Source: Orbaceae bacterium ESL0727
Lineage (GTDB): Bacteria > Pseudomonadota > Gammaproteobacteria > Enterobacterales > Orbaceae
DNA: 64,000 nt
Reading direction: 5' to 3'
Assembly (NCBI GenBank): GCA_029433345.1
Contig: JAQTHY010000001.1
Span: 1,860,001-1,924,000 of the forward strand
Of the stretch, positions 1 to 8,245 are shown piece after piece. Below the pieces are notes generated by a model that had not been told where the DNA came from, did not search any database, and saw nothing but the letters and a program-made list of their open reading frames with translations. A program made the translations under genes and the position numbers. Every line of letters begins with the position of its first letter. The stretch's first letter is position 1.

Positions 1-192
1 ATCCAATTTAGCTGGATCATTACTAATTGCATTTTTTAAGCGATTCGAAATAGTGCCTCGCACTGATTTTTCCCTTACCTGCACAGGGAAGAGAAGATTT
101 TCACTATTTTTTTGTGTGAAGACTGCATCGGAAACATCAAAATTACGTTCAAAAGCCAGTACGGTTGCCGTGATTAATTTATCTTTTGCCAT
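1..192 (-). CDS. csy3: Type I-F Cascade backbone protein Csy3 (Cas7f), N-terminal part, cut by window edge
   Basis: Minus-strand reading gives 64 uninterrupted codons running off the window start. The N-terminus contains ATVLAFERNFDVSDAVF, which matches the conserved beginning of Csy3/Cas7f, the subunit that forms the crRNA-binding backbone of the I-F surveillance complex. The ATG at 192-190 is preceded by AGGGGAAAT, a good ribosome binding site. It follows csy2 with a gap of 88 bases in the same direction, the normal csy1-csy2-csy3 order. The rest of csy3, and presumably cas6f/csy4, lies outside the window. Identification rests on the short N-terminus plus operon context. Confidence 0.88.
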   Translation of the reverse strand, partial: MAKDKLITATVLAFERNFDVSDAVFTQKNSENLLFPVQVREKSVRGTISNRLKNAISNDPAKLD

Positions 193-280
193 TATTATTT
201 CCCCTGTTGGATTCCATTTTTCGACGTATGAATACCTTTCATAAATATCATAACTTGCGATGAATTAATTATTAGACTAT

Positions 281-1264
281 TTACGCTTTATATTGATTAA
301 TAATATAAATATCAGAATTATTTGATTGTAATTGGCTGCATTGATAGCGCCAAAATGCTTTGTCAAAATGTTCTTTTATCCGTAATGGAAAGATCCATTT
401 GCCCAATCCATAAATACATTCGACAAATTGTGACGGATAAGCATTGCTGCGAGTTTCTGTAACTGTGCCAGCATCTAAAAGTGGTGATATCCCCTGATAA
501 CCCAACGGAATCGGCACCAGCCAACCCCGCCCTTGTTTGACTGAACTCGTTCTCCACTTAATCTGCTTAGACTCATGTTGTGTTAATGATGTATCCGATT
601 GCGCATCTATCTGCTCATACTTATCTTCTTTAGGCGAATGATGCAGTATGGCTGTTTCAATTAATGCATCTAATTCAGTTTTAGTTGGATCTTGTTGTTG
701 CAGCGCTTCCGTGATTGCATGCAACTCTTCATTCGCCTCAATCAAAATATACGCCGGCAATAGTTGATTAATTAAATCATCGTGCGAATTAGCTGCATGA
801 TATAATGCAACACGCTCAATCGAAACCACATTGCCGCCGGCAATTCTTTGTTGATAAAGTTTTTGTTTGATTTGATCGGCAAAGGCTTTTTGTTCATTCT
901 CGCCCCTCAACGTTTCCCGATGCTCGACATTGACTTCGACGACCAATGAAACGTCTAGATGTACACGTCCTTCCTCGATAATTGAGCGAGTATCACCATT
1001 TTTGCCAACCGGATTGCGTGTCAATTTAAACGTGTAATCGGCAAAACGGTTAGGGTGATACACTTGTACATCACAATCATGGCAAGCGATTAATACACCA
1101 TCGAGATAAATCGGATCGGTTGATTCAATTTTACGGCTAAGTGCATGAATAGCGCCTAAAAAACCCGAAATTGCCGGAAATCCATACGTTAGCGGGCTAG
1201 AAATTGCATTCGCATTTTGAATTTTTACATGATCAAGCAGTAAATAATAACCTAATGTTGCCAT
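281..1264 (-). CDS. csy2: Type I-F Cascade subunit Csy2 (Cas5f)
   Basis: The 327-residue product is the usual length for Csy2. It begins with MATLGYYLLLDHVKIQNANA and continues with SPLTYGFPAISGFLGAIHAL, the conserved Csy2 opening. With Csy1 it caps the 5' handle of the crRNA and helps recognise the PAM in the I-F complex. Its ATG overlaps the stop codon of csy1 by one base (TAATG), implying translational coupling in one operon. csy1 and csy2 are separate genes, which argues against a Tn7-associated I-F3 system, where the two are fused. No frameshift or missing segment is evident. Confidence 0.93.
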   Translation of the reverse strand: MATLGYYLLLDHVKIQNANAISSPLTYGFPAISGFLGAIHALSRKIESTDPIYLDGVLIACHDCDVQVYHPNRFADYTFKLTRNPVGKNGDTRSIIEEGRVHLDVSLVVEVNVEHRETLRGENEQKAFADQIKQKLYQQRIAGGNVVSIERVALYHAANSHDDLINQLLPAYILIEANEELHAITEALQQQDPTKTELDALIETAILHHSPKEDKYEQIDAQSDTSLTQHESKQIKWRTSSVKQGRGWLVPIPLGYQGISPLLDAGTVTETRSNAYPSQFVECIYGLGKWIFPLRIKEHFDKAFWRYQCSQLQSNNSDIYIINQYKA

Positions 1265-2637
1265 TAAAATATCCCCTCTTTTCTACGCTGGCTTGCTTTA
1301 ACAGCATGTTCAAATTCGCGGCACCATTCATTAAATTCAGGATCAGCGAACTGATCTTGTTTATCTTTAAACTTATTTTTCAAAATAGTGTTAACCCAAA
1401 AAGAAAACTCTTCTTTAAGTTCATCTACCCAATCACCTTGCAAATAGTGCGTTTTAAAATCTATCTCACCTTCGAGATCAGCGCGCCCAGGATCGAGCCA
1501 ATATTTTTGTGGCATGGCTAACTGATAATCGCGGCTCCAACCTGCTGGGAAAGTAGTTTGTATTCGTCTAGCAAAAATCAATAATGCTGCTAATATGTCA
1601 CCGAATCCCTCTTTACGATTATCCCGCTCAGCAACTACATTTTTGGTCGCTTCGACCGTTGCAAACACTTTCTTAAAGCCCAACCGGCAATAGTAACGCA
1701 ATGTCCCGTTGAAAATCGTGTTTTGTGATTTCGAAATGGATAACGGCCGCTTGGTATCAAATATTGGAGGAAGAGAAGGCAGTAAAAAATTGCGTCCCCC
1801 TTGATTACTAATCAATTGACTGACACCTTGTGGGTTACTTCCACCTAATTTAACTACCGCTAAATCTTGGAAAGAAAAATAGGATTGAGGTTGTTCACTC
1901 TTTTTATAGCGGCTATCACGAGCAGCTCTGTTTTCATCAGAGAAACGTGTCTGTATTTTTTGGTAGAGTAAGTGACATAGGGCGCTGGGATGGAGGGGCG
2001 TTAATACTCGATAATTTTTCTCTTTCCCTGATAAATAAGGCTCTTCACTGTTAGGCCAAAAAAGTTGTTTATTGAGTTCAGAGTTTTTGCAATTCGCAAA
2101 ATCATCCATAATCACTTTTTTAAAATTGGCTAAATAGCAAGTGGCTTTAGCTTTATCATCCGAAAGGGCACCTAATACGGCTGGATGATCGTCGATGATC
2201 AGTTGCAATAAAGTGACATTATCTTTAATAGGCTGTTTTAAAAGTGCAAAAATATCGAGTGCCGCAGCATTACCTGAGCAGTCAAATGGCAGTGAATCGG
2301 GTGTGGCAGAAGAGACATAATAGAGATTATCGGGTTTTGTTTGCGAAACATAATTGACATTACTTCCCAGTGATGAAGAGTGAATGCCTTTGCTAATACA
2401 AGTTGCAATGGTCATCCAGAGCACTCGCCGTATTGCCGCATCATCCATCCATGTTGTAAATTCAAATTTCTTCGTCAGTTCGGCAATTTTTTGTTCGGAC
2501 TCATTAATCGCTGCTAAATCACCCGATATTTGGGCTTGTTCTAATTTAGTAAGTTCACTTTTATAATTTTTATCATTCTCAAGCCGCTTTTTAAGAAATG
2601 TCAAAATAACTTTCCGAATATCCTGCTCAGAAATCAT
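1264..2637 (-). CDS. csy1: Type I-F Cascade large subunit Csy1 (Cas8f)
   Basis: The 457-residue protein lies first in the csy1-csy2-csy3 operon and overlaps csy2 by one base. It contains THPLHPSALCHLLYQ-like sequence (TPLHPSALCHLLYQKIQTRF), a GGSNPQGVSQL segment and a C-terminal RREFEHAVK-like helix typical of Csy1. The segment GGSNPQN/GVS is a hallmark of the family. Cas8f reads the GG/CC PAM and holds the 5' end of the crRNA. The length is slightly above the common 430-440 residues. The gene is directly downstream of the CRISPR array on the same strand. No cas1 or cas2-3 lies between array and csy1, unlike the usual I-F arrangement. Confidence 0.92.
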   Translation of the reverse strand: MISEQDIRKVILTFLKKRLENDKNYKSELTKLEQAQISGDLAAINESEQKIAELTKKFEFTTWMDDAAIRRVLWMTIATCISKGIHSSSLGSNVNYVSQTKPDNLYYVSSATPDSLPFDCSGNAAALDIFALLKQPIKDNVTLLQLIIDDHPAVLGALSDDKAKATCYLANFKKVIMDDFANCKNSELNKQLFWPNSEEPYLSGKEKNYRVLTPLHPSALCHLLYQKIQTRFSDENRAARDSRYKKSEQPQSYFSFQDLAVVKLGGSNPQGVSQLISNQGGRNFLLPSLPPIFDTKRPLSISKSQNTIFNGTLRYYCRLGFKKVFATVEATKNVVAERDNRKEGFGDILAALLIFARRIQTTFPAGWSRDYQLAMPQKYWLDPGRADLEGEIDFKTHYLQGDWVDELKEEFSFWVNTILKNKFKDKQDQFADPEFNEWCREFEHAVKASQRRKEGIF

Positions 2638-2880
2638 CCCCTACCTCTCTTATTTTTATTTTTGTTTAATCATAATCCTTACACTTAACATATCAACAAT
2701 AGTCTAAAGACTAAGTTTTTGTAATTAGCCGTTCCACATAATATAGATAAAAATCTATTCTCACAATTAAATATTTTTCCTAATAATCAATCTGTGATAT
2801 GTGTCTCATTAATTTATACGTTGTACTATTTTTTATGATTTAAAGAAATAAAAAGGTGTTAACTAATCGTCACGATCCGA

Positions 2881-3208
2881 TGATTTAACGGCCTGTGCGG
2901 CTATAAACCAGCTGCGCCAGCAACGGCGGCTCCGGCGGCGTTTCTAAACGGCCTGTGCGGCTATAAACATGATTCTCATTATCATCTAGGGGATTACCGA
3001 TTTCTAAACGGCCTGTGCGGCTATAAACAGTATATAGATTCGGCAAATATTATGCGCTAGTTTCTAAACGGCCTGTGCGGCTATAAACAAGATGCTCTTA
3101 GTGTATCGACATAATCGTCTTTTCTAAACGGCCTGTGCGGCTATAAACGATGTAGATTACATGGCGGAGCAAGTAAAAATTTTCTAAACGGCCTGTGCGG
3201 CTATAAAC
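2881..3208 (-). CRISPR. Type I-F CRISPR array, 6 repeats and 5 spacers
   Basis: Five identical 28-base repeats start at 2941, 3001, 3061, 3121 and 3181, and a sixth degenerate copy is at 2881. Spacing is exactly 60, so all five spacers are 32 bases, the I-F standard. Read on the minus strand the repeat starts GTTTATAGCC, has the GCC-GCACA-GGC hairpin core and ends TTTAGAAA, as in I-F repeats processed by Cas6f. The degenerate copy (four mismatches, all at its 3' end in the minus-strand reading) marks the leader-distal end. Transcription therefore runs from about 3208 toward csy1, with the newest spacer at 3149-3180. Confidence 0.97.
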
Positions 3209-3300
3209 TAGACTTTTTGGGGCAGAAAATTCAGATTGTTAAAAAGCGGGGAATGATTTTGATCATTTTACCCTTTTTTAGCGCAATTAAAAATATTACT
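3209..3300 (-). promoter_or_regulatory. Probable CRISPR leader
   Basis: This AT-rich stretch flanks the intact-repeat end of the array, opposite the degenerate terminal repeat, so it is the expected leader. It contains a small palindrome AATGATTTTGATCATT at 3251-3266. No exact promoter could be assigned. The boundary at 3300 is arbitrary. Confidence 0.6.
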
Positions 3301-3492
3301 AATAAATCAATATCGTAAATTCATTCTATAAAAAAGGGTATTTATAATAATTTATCTTATCCCATCTAGAACCATAATATCTCAAATGAGAGTAAGTTAG
3401 TATTATGCCTAACAAATTTTATTAATGAATAAAATAGCATTTTTTTAGATGATGATTTTTTTTCGAATAAATTCGCTGTTAATTATAATAAA

Positions 3493-3531
3493 AATAACTG
3501 ATTGAAATGGGTAGTAGTTCTGAAAGTTATT
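3493..3531 (+). repeat. Interspersed repeat, subfamily B copy 1
   Basis: 39 bases bounded by AATAACT and AGTTATT, with interior TGATTGAAATGGG followed by TAGTAGTTCTGAAA. The same 39 bases occur unchanged at 14239-14277. It is intergenic, between the CRISPR leader and the ABC operon. Confidence 0.85.
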
Positions 3532-3877
3532 AGCATGATTTTATTTTGGTTTTTACATTACTTATTATTTATCAATTAGTTGTTTGATTTTCTTAGAAAA
3601 CAGCAATGCCATTTTTATTCTTCTTAATTCTTCCCTATTCCTGCCTCATTGCGCTTTCGTGAATATCACAAAAAATCACAATTTCTGATGAATTCTGCAA
3701 CGATTATCAATCAATATTCTTTTATTTTTCATTAAATAACGCAAAAATCGTCTATATCTTATCTAAGGATTATTTTTCTATTTTATGTGATTGGCGGTTC
3801 ATTGTATTTATCAGGCAAGCAAGCTTTAATAAAAAGCACCGAATAACAGCAAAATCAATGATCAATACAATACCAGT
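3532..3877. other. AT-rich intergenic region upstream of the envelope operon
   Basis: No open frame or RNA gene was recognised in these 346 bases. The region must hold the promoter of the plus-strand operon starting at 3878. No convincing -35/-10 pair or operator could be picked by eye, and no strong ribosome binding site precedes the 3878 ATG. Confidence 0.5.
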
Positions 3878-4591
3878 ATGACCACAAACGCTTACAATAC
3901 GAGCAATACTATTGCGACATTCAATAATGTAGTCAAAAAATATGATATGGATGGTTATGCCTTTACCGCCATCAAAAACGCGACCTGCACTATTCCCAAA
4001 GGAGAAATCACCTTTGTTTACGGGCCGTCCGGGAGTGGTAAATCAACATTTCTTAATATGTTGGGCCTATTAGATAAACCCAGTGCAGGGGAAATTACGC
4101 TGCTTGGACAAAATGTCTTAGCCATGAATGACAACCAAGCAGCTGATTTCCGTTCCAAGCATATCGGTTTTATCTTTCAATCTTTTAATCTGATTCCGGT
4201 GTTATCGGTGCGGGAAAATGTCGAGTTTCCATTATTACGCCATCCACTTTCCCGTCGTGAACGTAAAGAAAAGGCGGAACACTATTTAGCGGCAGTCGGT
4301 CTTAAAGATTACCTTAATCGCCGTTTAAATGAAATCAGTGGTGGACAGCGGCAACGTGTCGCTATCGCACGCGCGCTAGTCACGACACCGACACTTATCA
4401 TTGCCGATGAGCCAACAGCCAATCTTGATTCCACCACATCTGATGAGATTATTCACCTTATGTTAGCTATGCAACACCAATTCGATACCAGTTTTGTTAT
4501 CTGTACTCATAATGAAAAATTGATTAATAAATCAAGTCGCTTAATCCATATTATGGACGGCATCTTAACCGATACAGGAGAACGACCATGA
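3878..4591 (+). CDS. ABC transporter ATP-binding protein, MacB/LolD type
   Basis: The 237-residue protein is a single nucleotide-binding domain. It shows Walker [10 protein letters not shown] near residue 50, Q-loop [17 protein letters not shown], signature [15 protein letters not shown] and Walker [14 protein letters not shown], followed by an H-loop THNEK. The length and the [15 protein letters not shown] region are typical of LolD/MacB-type ATPases that power FtsX-fold permeases working across the periplasm rather than importers. The stop overlaps the next gene by four bases (ATGA), so ATPase and permease are coupled. Energy provider of a four-gene envelope operon; the cargo is unknown. 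Confidence 0.9.
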   Translation: MTTNAYNTSNTIATFNNVVKKYDMDGYAFTAIKNATCTIPKGEITFVYGPSGSGKSTFLNMLGLLDKPSAGEITLLGQNVLAMNDNQAADFRSKHIGFIFQSFNLIPVLSVRENVEFPLLRHPLSRRERKEKAEHYLAAVGLKDYLNRRLNEISGGQRQRVAIARALVTTPTLIIADEPTANLDSTTSDEIIHLMLAMQHQFDTSFVICTHNEKLINKSSRLIHIMDGILTDTGERP

Positions 4592-5979
4592 TTGGATTGA
4601 TCGCATTACGTAATCTCCTTAAAAATAGCCATCGTTCCGTGATTACCATTATCTCCATCGGGATTGGTGGATTAGCCATGATGTTATTTGCCGGTTTTAT
4701 CACCTCCATCTATTTTGGCGTGCAAACCGGCCTTATCCAAGATCAAGGGCAATTGCAAATTTACAAACAGGGCTATTTGCAATATGGTGCGACCGATCCT
4801 GACAGCTACACAATCGATAATTATCAGCACGTCACCGATCTCTTATTGCGTGATCCAGAACTGCAACAACAAATTGCCGTGATAACCCCGCAGATATCAC
4901 TTTCAGGTATCGCTGGGGTCGCCGCAACGGATAACAGTAAAACATTTATTGGTCGTGGTGTTGATCCTGAATCTGCCGATAAAATGCGAACATGGGACGG
5001 ATGGCATGTGCAGGTCACAACGCCCCCTACTGGCCTGAATAAAACACAACCTGATAGCGCGGTGATTGGTGTAGGCATGGCTCGCCAACTGGGTCTTTGC
5101 CATGTGCTGCATATTGCTAACTGTGAAGATCCACCGCGATTGCAATCTAAAGCGATTTCTGATGAGCAGCTTAATGTCAACACATTGATATCAAGTGAAG
5201 ATAGTGCACAGCTTAATCAACAGCGAGATACAGAAAATGGTCCGCAGCTTAACTTACTTGCGGCCAGCAGCAATGGTGCACCCAATATTATCAGTGTCTA
5301 TGTGAATCAAGCACAATCACAAGCACAGCGATCACTCGACAACGCGTTTATCATGATGAATTTTGATCTTGCCCGGGAACTGTTATATGGTGAAGCGCCG
5401 CGTGCAACCGTTATGCTTATTCAGTTATATCATCCAGAGCGGGTTGCCTTAGTTAAGCAGCGTATTCAACAACTGTTAGACGCAAATGATTTGCCACTCG
5501 ATGTGTTCTATTTTAATGAGGTGGATCCGTCGTTTGATCGCATCTTTAACATGTTTAACTTTATTTTTGGTGTAGTTTCTCTTTTTCTTGGCATGGTGAT
5601 TATCTTTACGATTACCAATACGATTAACTTAACCATTATCGAACGTGTAAATGAAATCGGCACCATTCGTGCGATGGGATTTCGGCGTCGTTTTATCATG
5701 CAAATGTTTATGACTGAAAGTGCGTTAATGGGACTATTGGGTGCGATAACCGCGGTTATATTGACGTTGATTGCCAGTTATATCATTAATCATATTGGTA
5801 TAACTTGGACGCCACCTAGTAATGCCACGCCCATAAAAATTCACCTTATGATTTTTGAAAATTTCCGGTTGATTCTAGCTATTATGGGATTTTTAGCTGT
5901 TCTTTCTGTGATCGCAGCCATTTGGCCGACCTATAAAGCGTCACGAATGAATATTATTGCCGCCATTCATCATGTTTAA
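4588..5979 (+). CDS. FtsX-family ABC permease (MacB/LolCE type)
   Basis: The 463-residue protein has the MacB/LolE layout: one N-terminal membrane helix (about residues 18-42), a periplasmic domain of roughly 270 residues, then three C-terminal helices from about residue 320 (LFLGMVIIFTITNTINLTI, a helix near 375-395 and one near 430-450). The sequence ERVNEIGTIRAMGFRRRFIM is the coupling motif of FtsX-fold permeases. It overlaps the ATPase gene by four bases and is followed closely by a LolA-like gene. Such permeases extract lipoproteins or drive periplasmic transfer instead of moving substrate through a channel. The cargo cannot be told from sequence. Confidence 0.88.
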   Translation: MIGLIALRNLLKNSHRSVITIISIGIGGLAMMLFAGFITSIYFGVQTGLIQDQGQLQIYKQGYLQYGATDPDSYTIDNYQHVTDLLLRDPELQQQIAVITPQISLSGIAGVAATDNSKTFIGRGVDPESADKMRTWDGWHVQVTTPPTGLNKTQPDSAVIGVGMARQLGLCHVLHIANCEDPPRLQSKAISDEQLNVNTLISSEDSAQLNQQRDTENGPQLNLLAASSNGAPNIISVYVNQAQSQAQRSLDNAFIMMNFDLARELLYGEAPRATVMLIQLYHPERVALVKQRIQQLLDANDLPLDVFYFNEVDPSFDRIFNMFNFIFGVVSLFLGMVIIFTITNTINLTIIERVNEIGTIRAMGFRRRFIMQMFMTESALMGLLGAITAVILTLIASYIINHIGITWTPPSNATPIKIHLMIFENFRLILAIMGFLAVLSVIAAIWPTYKASRMNIIAAIHHV

Positions 5980-5995
5980 TAATCGAGAATTATTT

Positions 5996-6778
5996 ATGCG
6001 TACTATATTATTAAAATCTTTCACATTCATGAGTATCCTTACCGCAACCTTACCGGCCTATGCTGATCAGGCTTACGATATTCTTAAACGTTCCGATCAG
6101 ATCCGCAATCCACAGACCTCTTTTGTGGTAAACGTCTTACTCAAGCAGTTTGAGAATAATAAGCTTATCGATCAAACCCGCGTGACGACTCACTCACGAC
6201 AAAATGATGAAGGGCAATTTTTAACAATTGTCTCTATCGAAGAACCAAGTGCCGATCGGGGCAAATTATTACTTCGTAATAATAATATCCTTTGGTTTTA
6301 TGATCCTAAATCAAAAGCATCGGTACGTATGTCGCCTCGCCAACGTTTGCTTGGTAATGCATCTAATGGCGATGTGATAACCTCTAACTTTACCCTCGAC
6401 TATACAGCAACACTTACAGGGGATGAGATGATCACCGATGGCGATCGCAATAATCGCTTAGCGTGGAAATTACAATTAAAAGCGAGCAATACTTTTGCCC
6501 CCTATCCACAAGTCGAATTGTGGATAGACAAAGAGAACGATCGACCTTTAAAAGGCAAATTTTATGGTCAGAGTGGTAAATTGCTCAAAATTGCTTGGTA
6601 TCGTAATTGGCAATCGGTTTTTGAGCGTATCCGACCAACCGAAGTCGTTATCGCAGATGGTTTTAATCCAAACAAAATTACTTTAATGCAACTCAGCCAA
6701 TATCAAGAAAAAACATTACCGTTATCTTGGTTTAATAAAGAGTGGCTGGCGCATTTTACATCGCAAGGTCATCAATGA
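5996..6778 (+). CDS. LolA-like periplasmic protein (outer-membrane lipoprotein-sorting family)
   Basis: I choose the ATG at 5996, which gives a clean signal peptide (MRTILLKSFTFMSILTATLP, cleavage after AYA); an upstream in-frame ATG at 5957 only adds residues encoded inside the permease gene. The mature part resembles the LolA-like family, with LLLRNNNILWFYDPKSKA, RMSPRQRLLGNASNGDV and ELWIDKENDRPLKGKFYG. Members have a half-barrel fold that carries lipid or lipoprotein through the periplasm. Placement behind an FtsX permease and before a predicted outer-membrane protein suggests the shuttle of a Lol-like relay. The stop overlaps the next start (ATGA). The function is inferred. Confidence 0.8.
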   Translation: MRTILLKSFTFMSILTATLPAYADQAYDILKRSDQIRNPQTSFVVNVLLKQFENNKLIDQTRVTTHSRQNDEGQFLTIVSIEEPSADRGKLLLRNNNILWFYDPKSKASVRMSPRQRLLGNASNGDVITSNFTLDYTATLTGDEMITDGDRNNRLAWKLQLKASNTFAPYPQVELWIDKENDRPLKGKFYGQSGKLLKIAWYRNWQSVFERIRPTEVVIADGFNPNKITLMQLSQYQEKTLPLSWFNKEWLAHFTSQGHQ

Positions 6779-8067
6779 AACAGATAAAAATCATTCTTAT
6801 CCTTTCAGTTATCACATTTTGTGCGCAGGCGAATGATGATGTTCCCTTGTTAACCGATTCCGAATTGACCCAAAATTTGCCTGCGCGATCATTGGGTTCG
6901 TTAAGCTTAGATTTGAAAAATCAGTCAATCTGGCAACAAAATGATAATGTCACCACCAGTGACCGTATCAGTGCGCGTCTTTACGGTAATAGTCATATTA
7001 ATCAATATATCGGTTTAGATCTAAATGCACGCCTGCGTAGCCAAGTTAATAGTCGCGGGCATTATCAAGTCGAGAAAAATAGTCGATTAGATCTGCAATC
7101 CTTTGCATTAAATTATACACCCAATAGCGATTGGCGTTTCATCGCGGGGCGAACGAATATCCGTAATGGCGTCGCCAGTGGCTTTAATCCAACCGATTGG
7201 TTTAAAGAGAACAGCCAAGTGATTTTCGATACACTTGATACCGCAGATAGACGCGAGGATCGCCTTGGTGTTGTGACGTTAATGGGCGTCTGGCTAAATC
7301 GCGATAGCATTGTCAACTTTGGTTATCGACCTAACTTGCATGCACGCCCCAATACGGTTGCCAGTAATCGTGATGTGATTGGTTTAGGGGTTGATCGTAC
7401 CAATCCGCAAGATTCGATTTTTATCAAATATTCACAATCATCATGGGATAATCTTTCGCTGACCTTAAGTTCCCTTTATCAGCGCGATCAGCCCAGTTTA
7501 GGGACAGAGCTAAGTTTTGCCGTGCAAGATAATCTGGTACTTTATAGCGAATGGTTTGGTCAGCGACGACAAAGTCTAACCGATAGCGCACAAAAAATGC
7601 ATGGTCAGCAACAGTTTTATCATCAATTTGCGAATGGACTCACTTGGTCGCTACAAGAGAGTTGGGTAGGTAATGAAGATATTTCGCTCAGCTTTGAACA
7701 TCATTTTAACGAAACAGGGCTAACGCAGCATCAACTTAGGGGTTGGCGCCGTGCTATCGCACAAAATAATCGGCCTGCCTATCGCATTGCTTCATTGGCT
7801 AACGTTAAGCAAGAACCGTTAGCTAAGCAACAACTTTTTAGTCGTTTCGTTTGGAATAATTTTTGGGGCGATAATGATCTTACTGCCATTACGACAATCA
7901 CACCCATGGATGGCAGTGGCTTTAATCAAGTCACCTTAAGTGCACCGATCATCCCCGCTTTACGGATCGATCTACAAGGTTATCACTATTTTGGTAAAGC
8001 CAATACTATTTATGGCAGTTCGGGACGCAAAAATGGCCTTATATTGTCATTTATTTATACGATTTAA
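6775..8067 (+). CDS. Predicted outer-membrane beta-barrel protein of the ABC/LolA-like operon
   Basis: The ATG at 6775 overlaps the preceding stop (ATGA) and begins a signal peptide, MKQIKIILILSVITFCAQA, giving 431 residues. The rest is rich in alternating polar and aromatic short strands (for example RLYGNSHINQYIGLDLNARL, DWRFIAGRTNIRNGVASGF, LVLYSEWFGQRRQ) and ends with hydrophobic LILSFIYTI, consistent with a beta-barrel whose last residues alternate toward a terminal hydrophobic residue. It has no hydrophobic helices after the leader. I recognise no specific named family. It is probably the outer-membrane end of the relay formed with the three upstream genes. A soluble beta-rich protein is possible. 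Confidence 0.65.
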   Translation: MKQIKIILILSVITFCAQANDDVPLLTDSELTQNLPARSLGSLSLDLKNQSIWQQNDNVTTSDRISARLYGNSHINQYIGLDLNARLRSQVNSRGHYQVEKNSRLDLQSFALNYTPNSDWRFIAGRTNIRNGVASGFNPTDWFKENSQVIFDTLDTADRREDRLGVVTLMGVWLNRDSIVNFGYRPNLHARPNTVASNRDVIGLGVDRTNPQDSIFIKYSQSSWDNLSLTLSSLYQRDQPSLGTELSFAVQDNLVLYSEWFGQRRQSLTDSAQKMHGQQQFYHQFANGLTWSLQESWVGNEDISLSFEHHFNETGLTQHQLRGWRRAIAQNNRPAYRIASLANVKQEPLAKQQLFSRFVWNNFWGDNDLTAITTITPMDGSGFNQVTLSAPIIPALRIDLQGYHYFGKANTIYGSSGRKNGLILSFIYTI

Positions 8068-8245
8068 TCATGATTAATCGTTAAATTCTCCCATATTAAA
8101 AAGCACGTGTTATCATCTAGCCAGTTTGGCTGCACCGTATATTAGCTATTGGTTATTGGTACAATAGTATGGCGATACGATTGCCTTGCTTTAAAATAGC
8201 GTATTTTTATGGCGACTGTAATACCGCAAATGGAGTAATAATTTT

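Noticed and set aside
281-3208. Tn7-like CRISPR-associated transposon (I-F3)
   Set aside because: csy1 and csy2 are separate genes and no tnsA/B/C or tniQ is visible; the locus fits an ordinary I-F1 effector operon.
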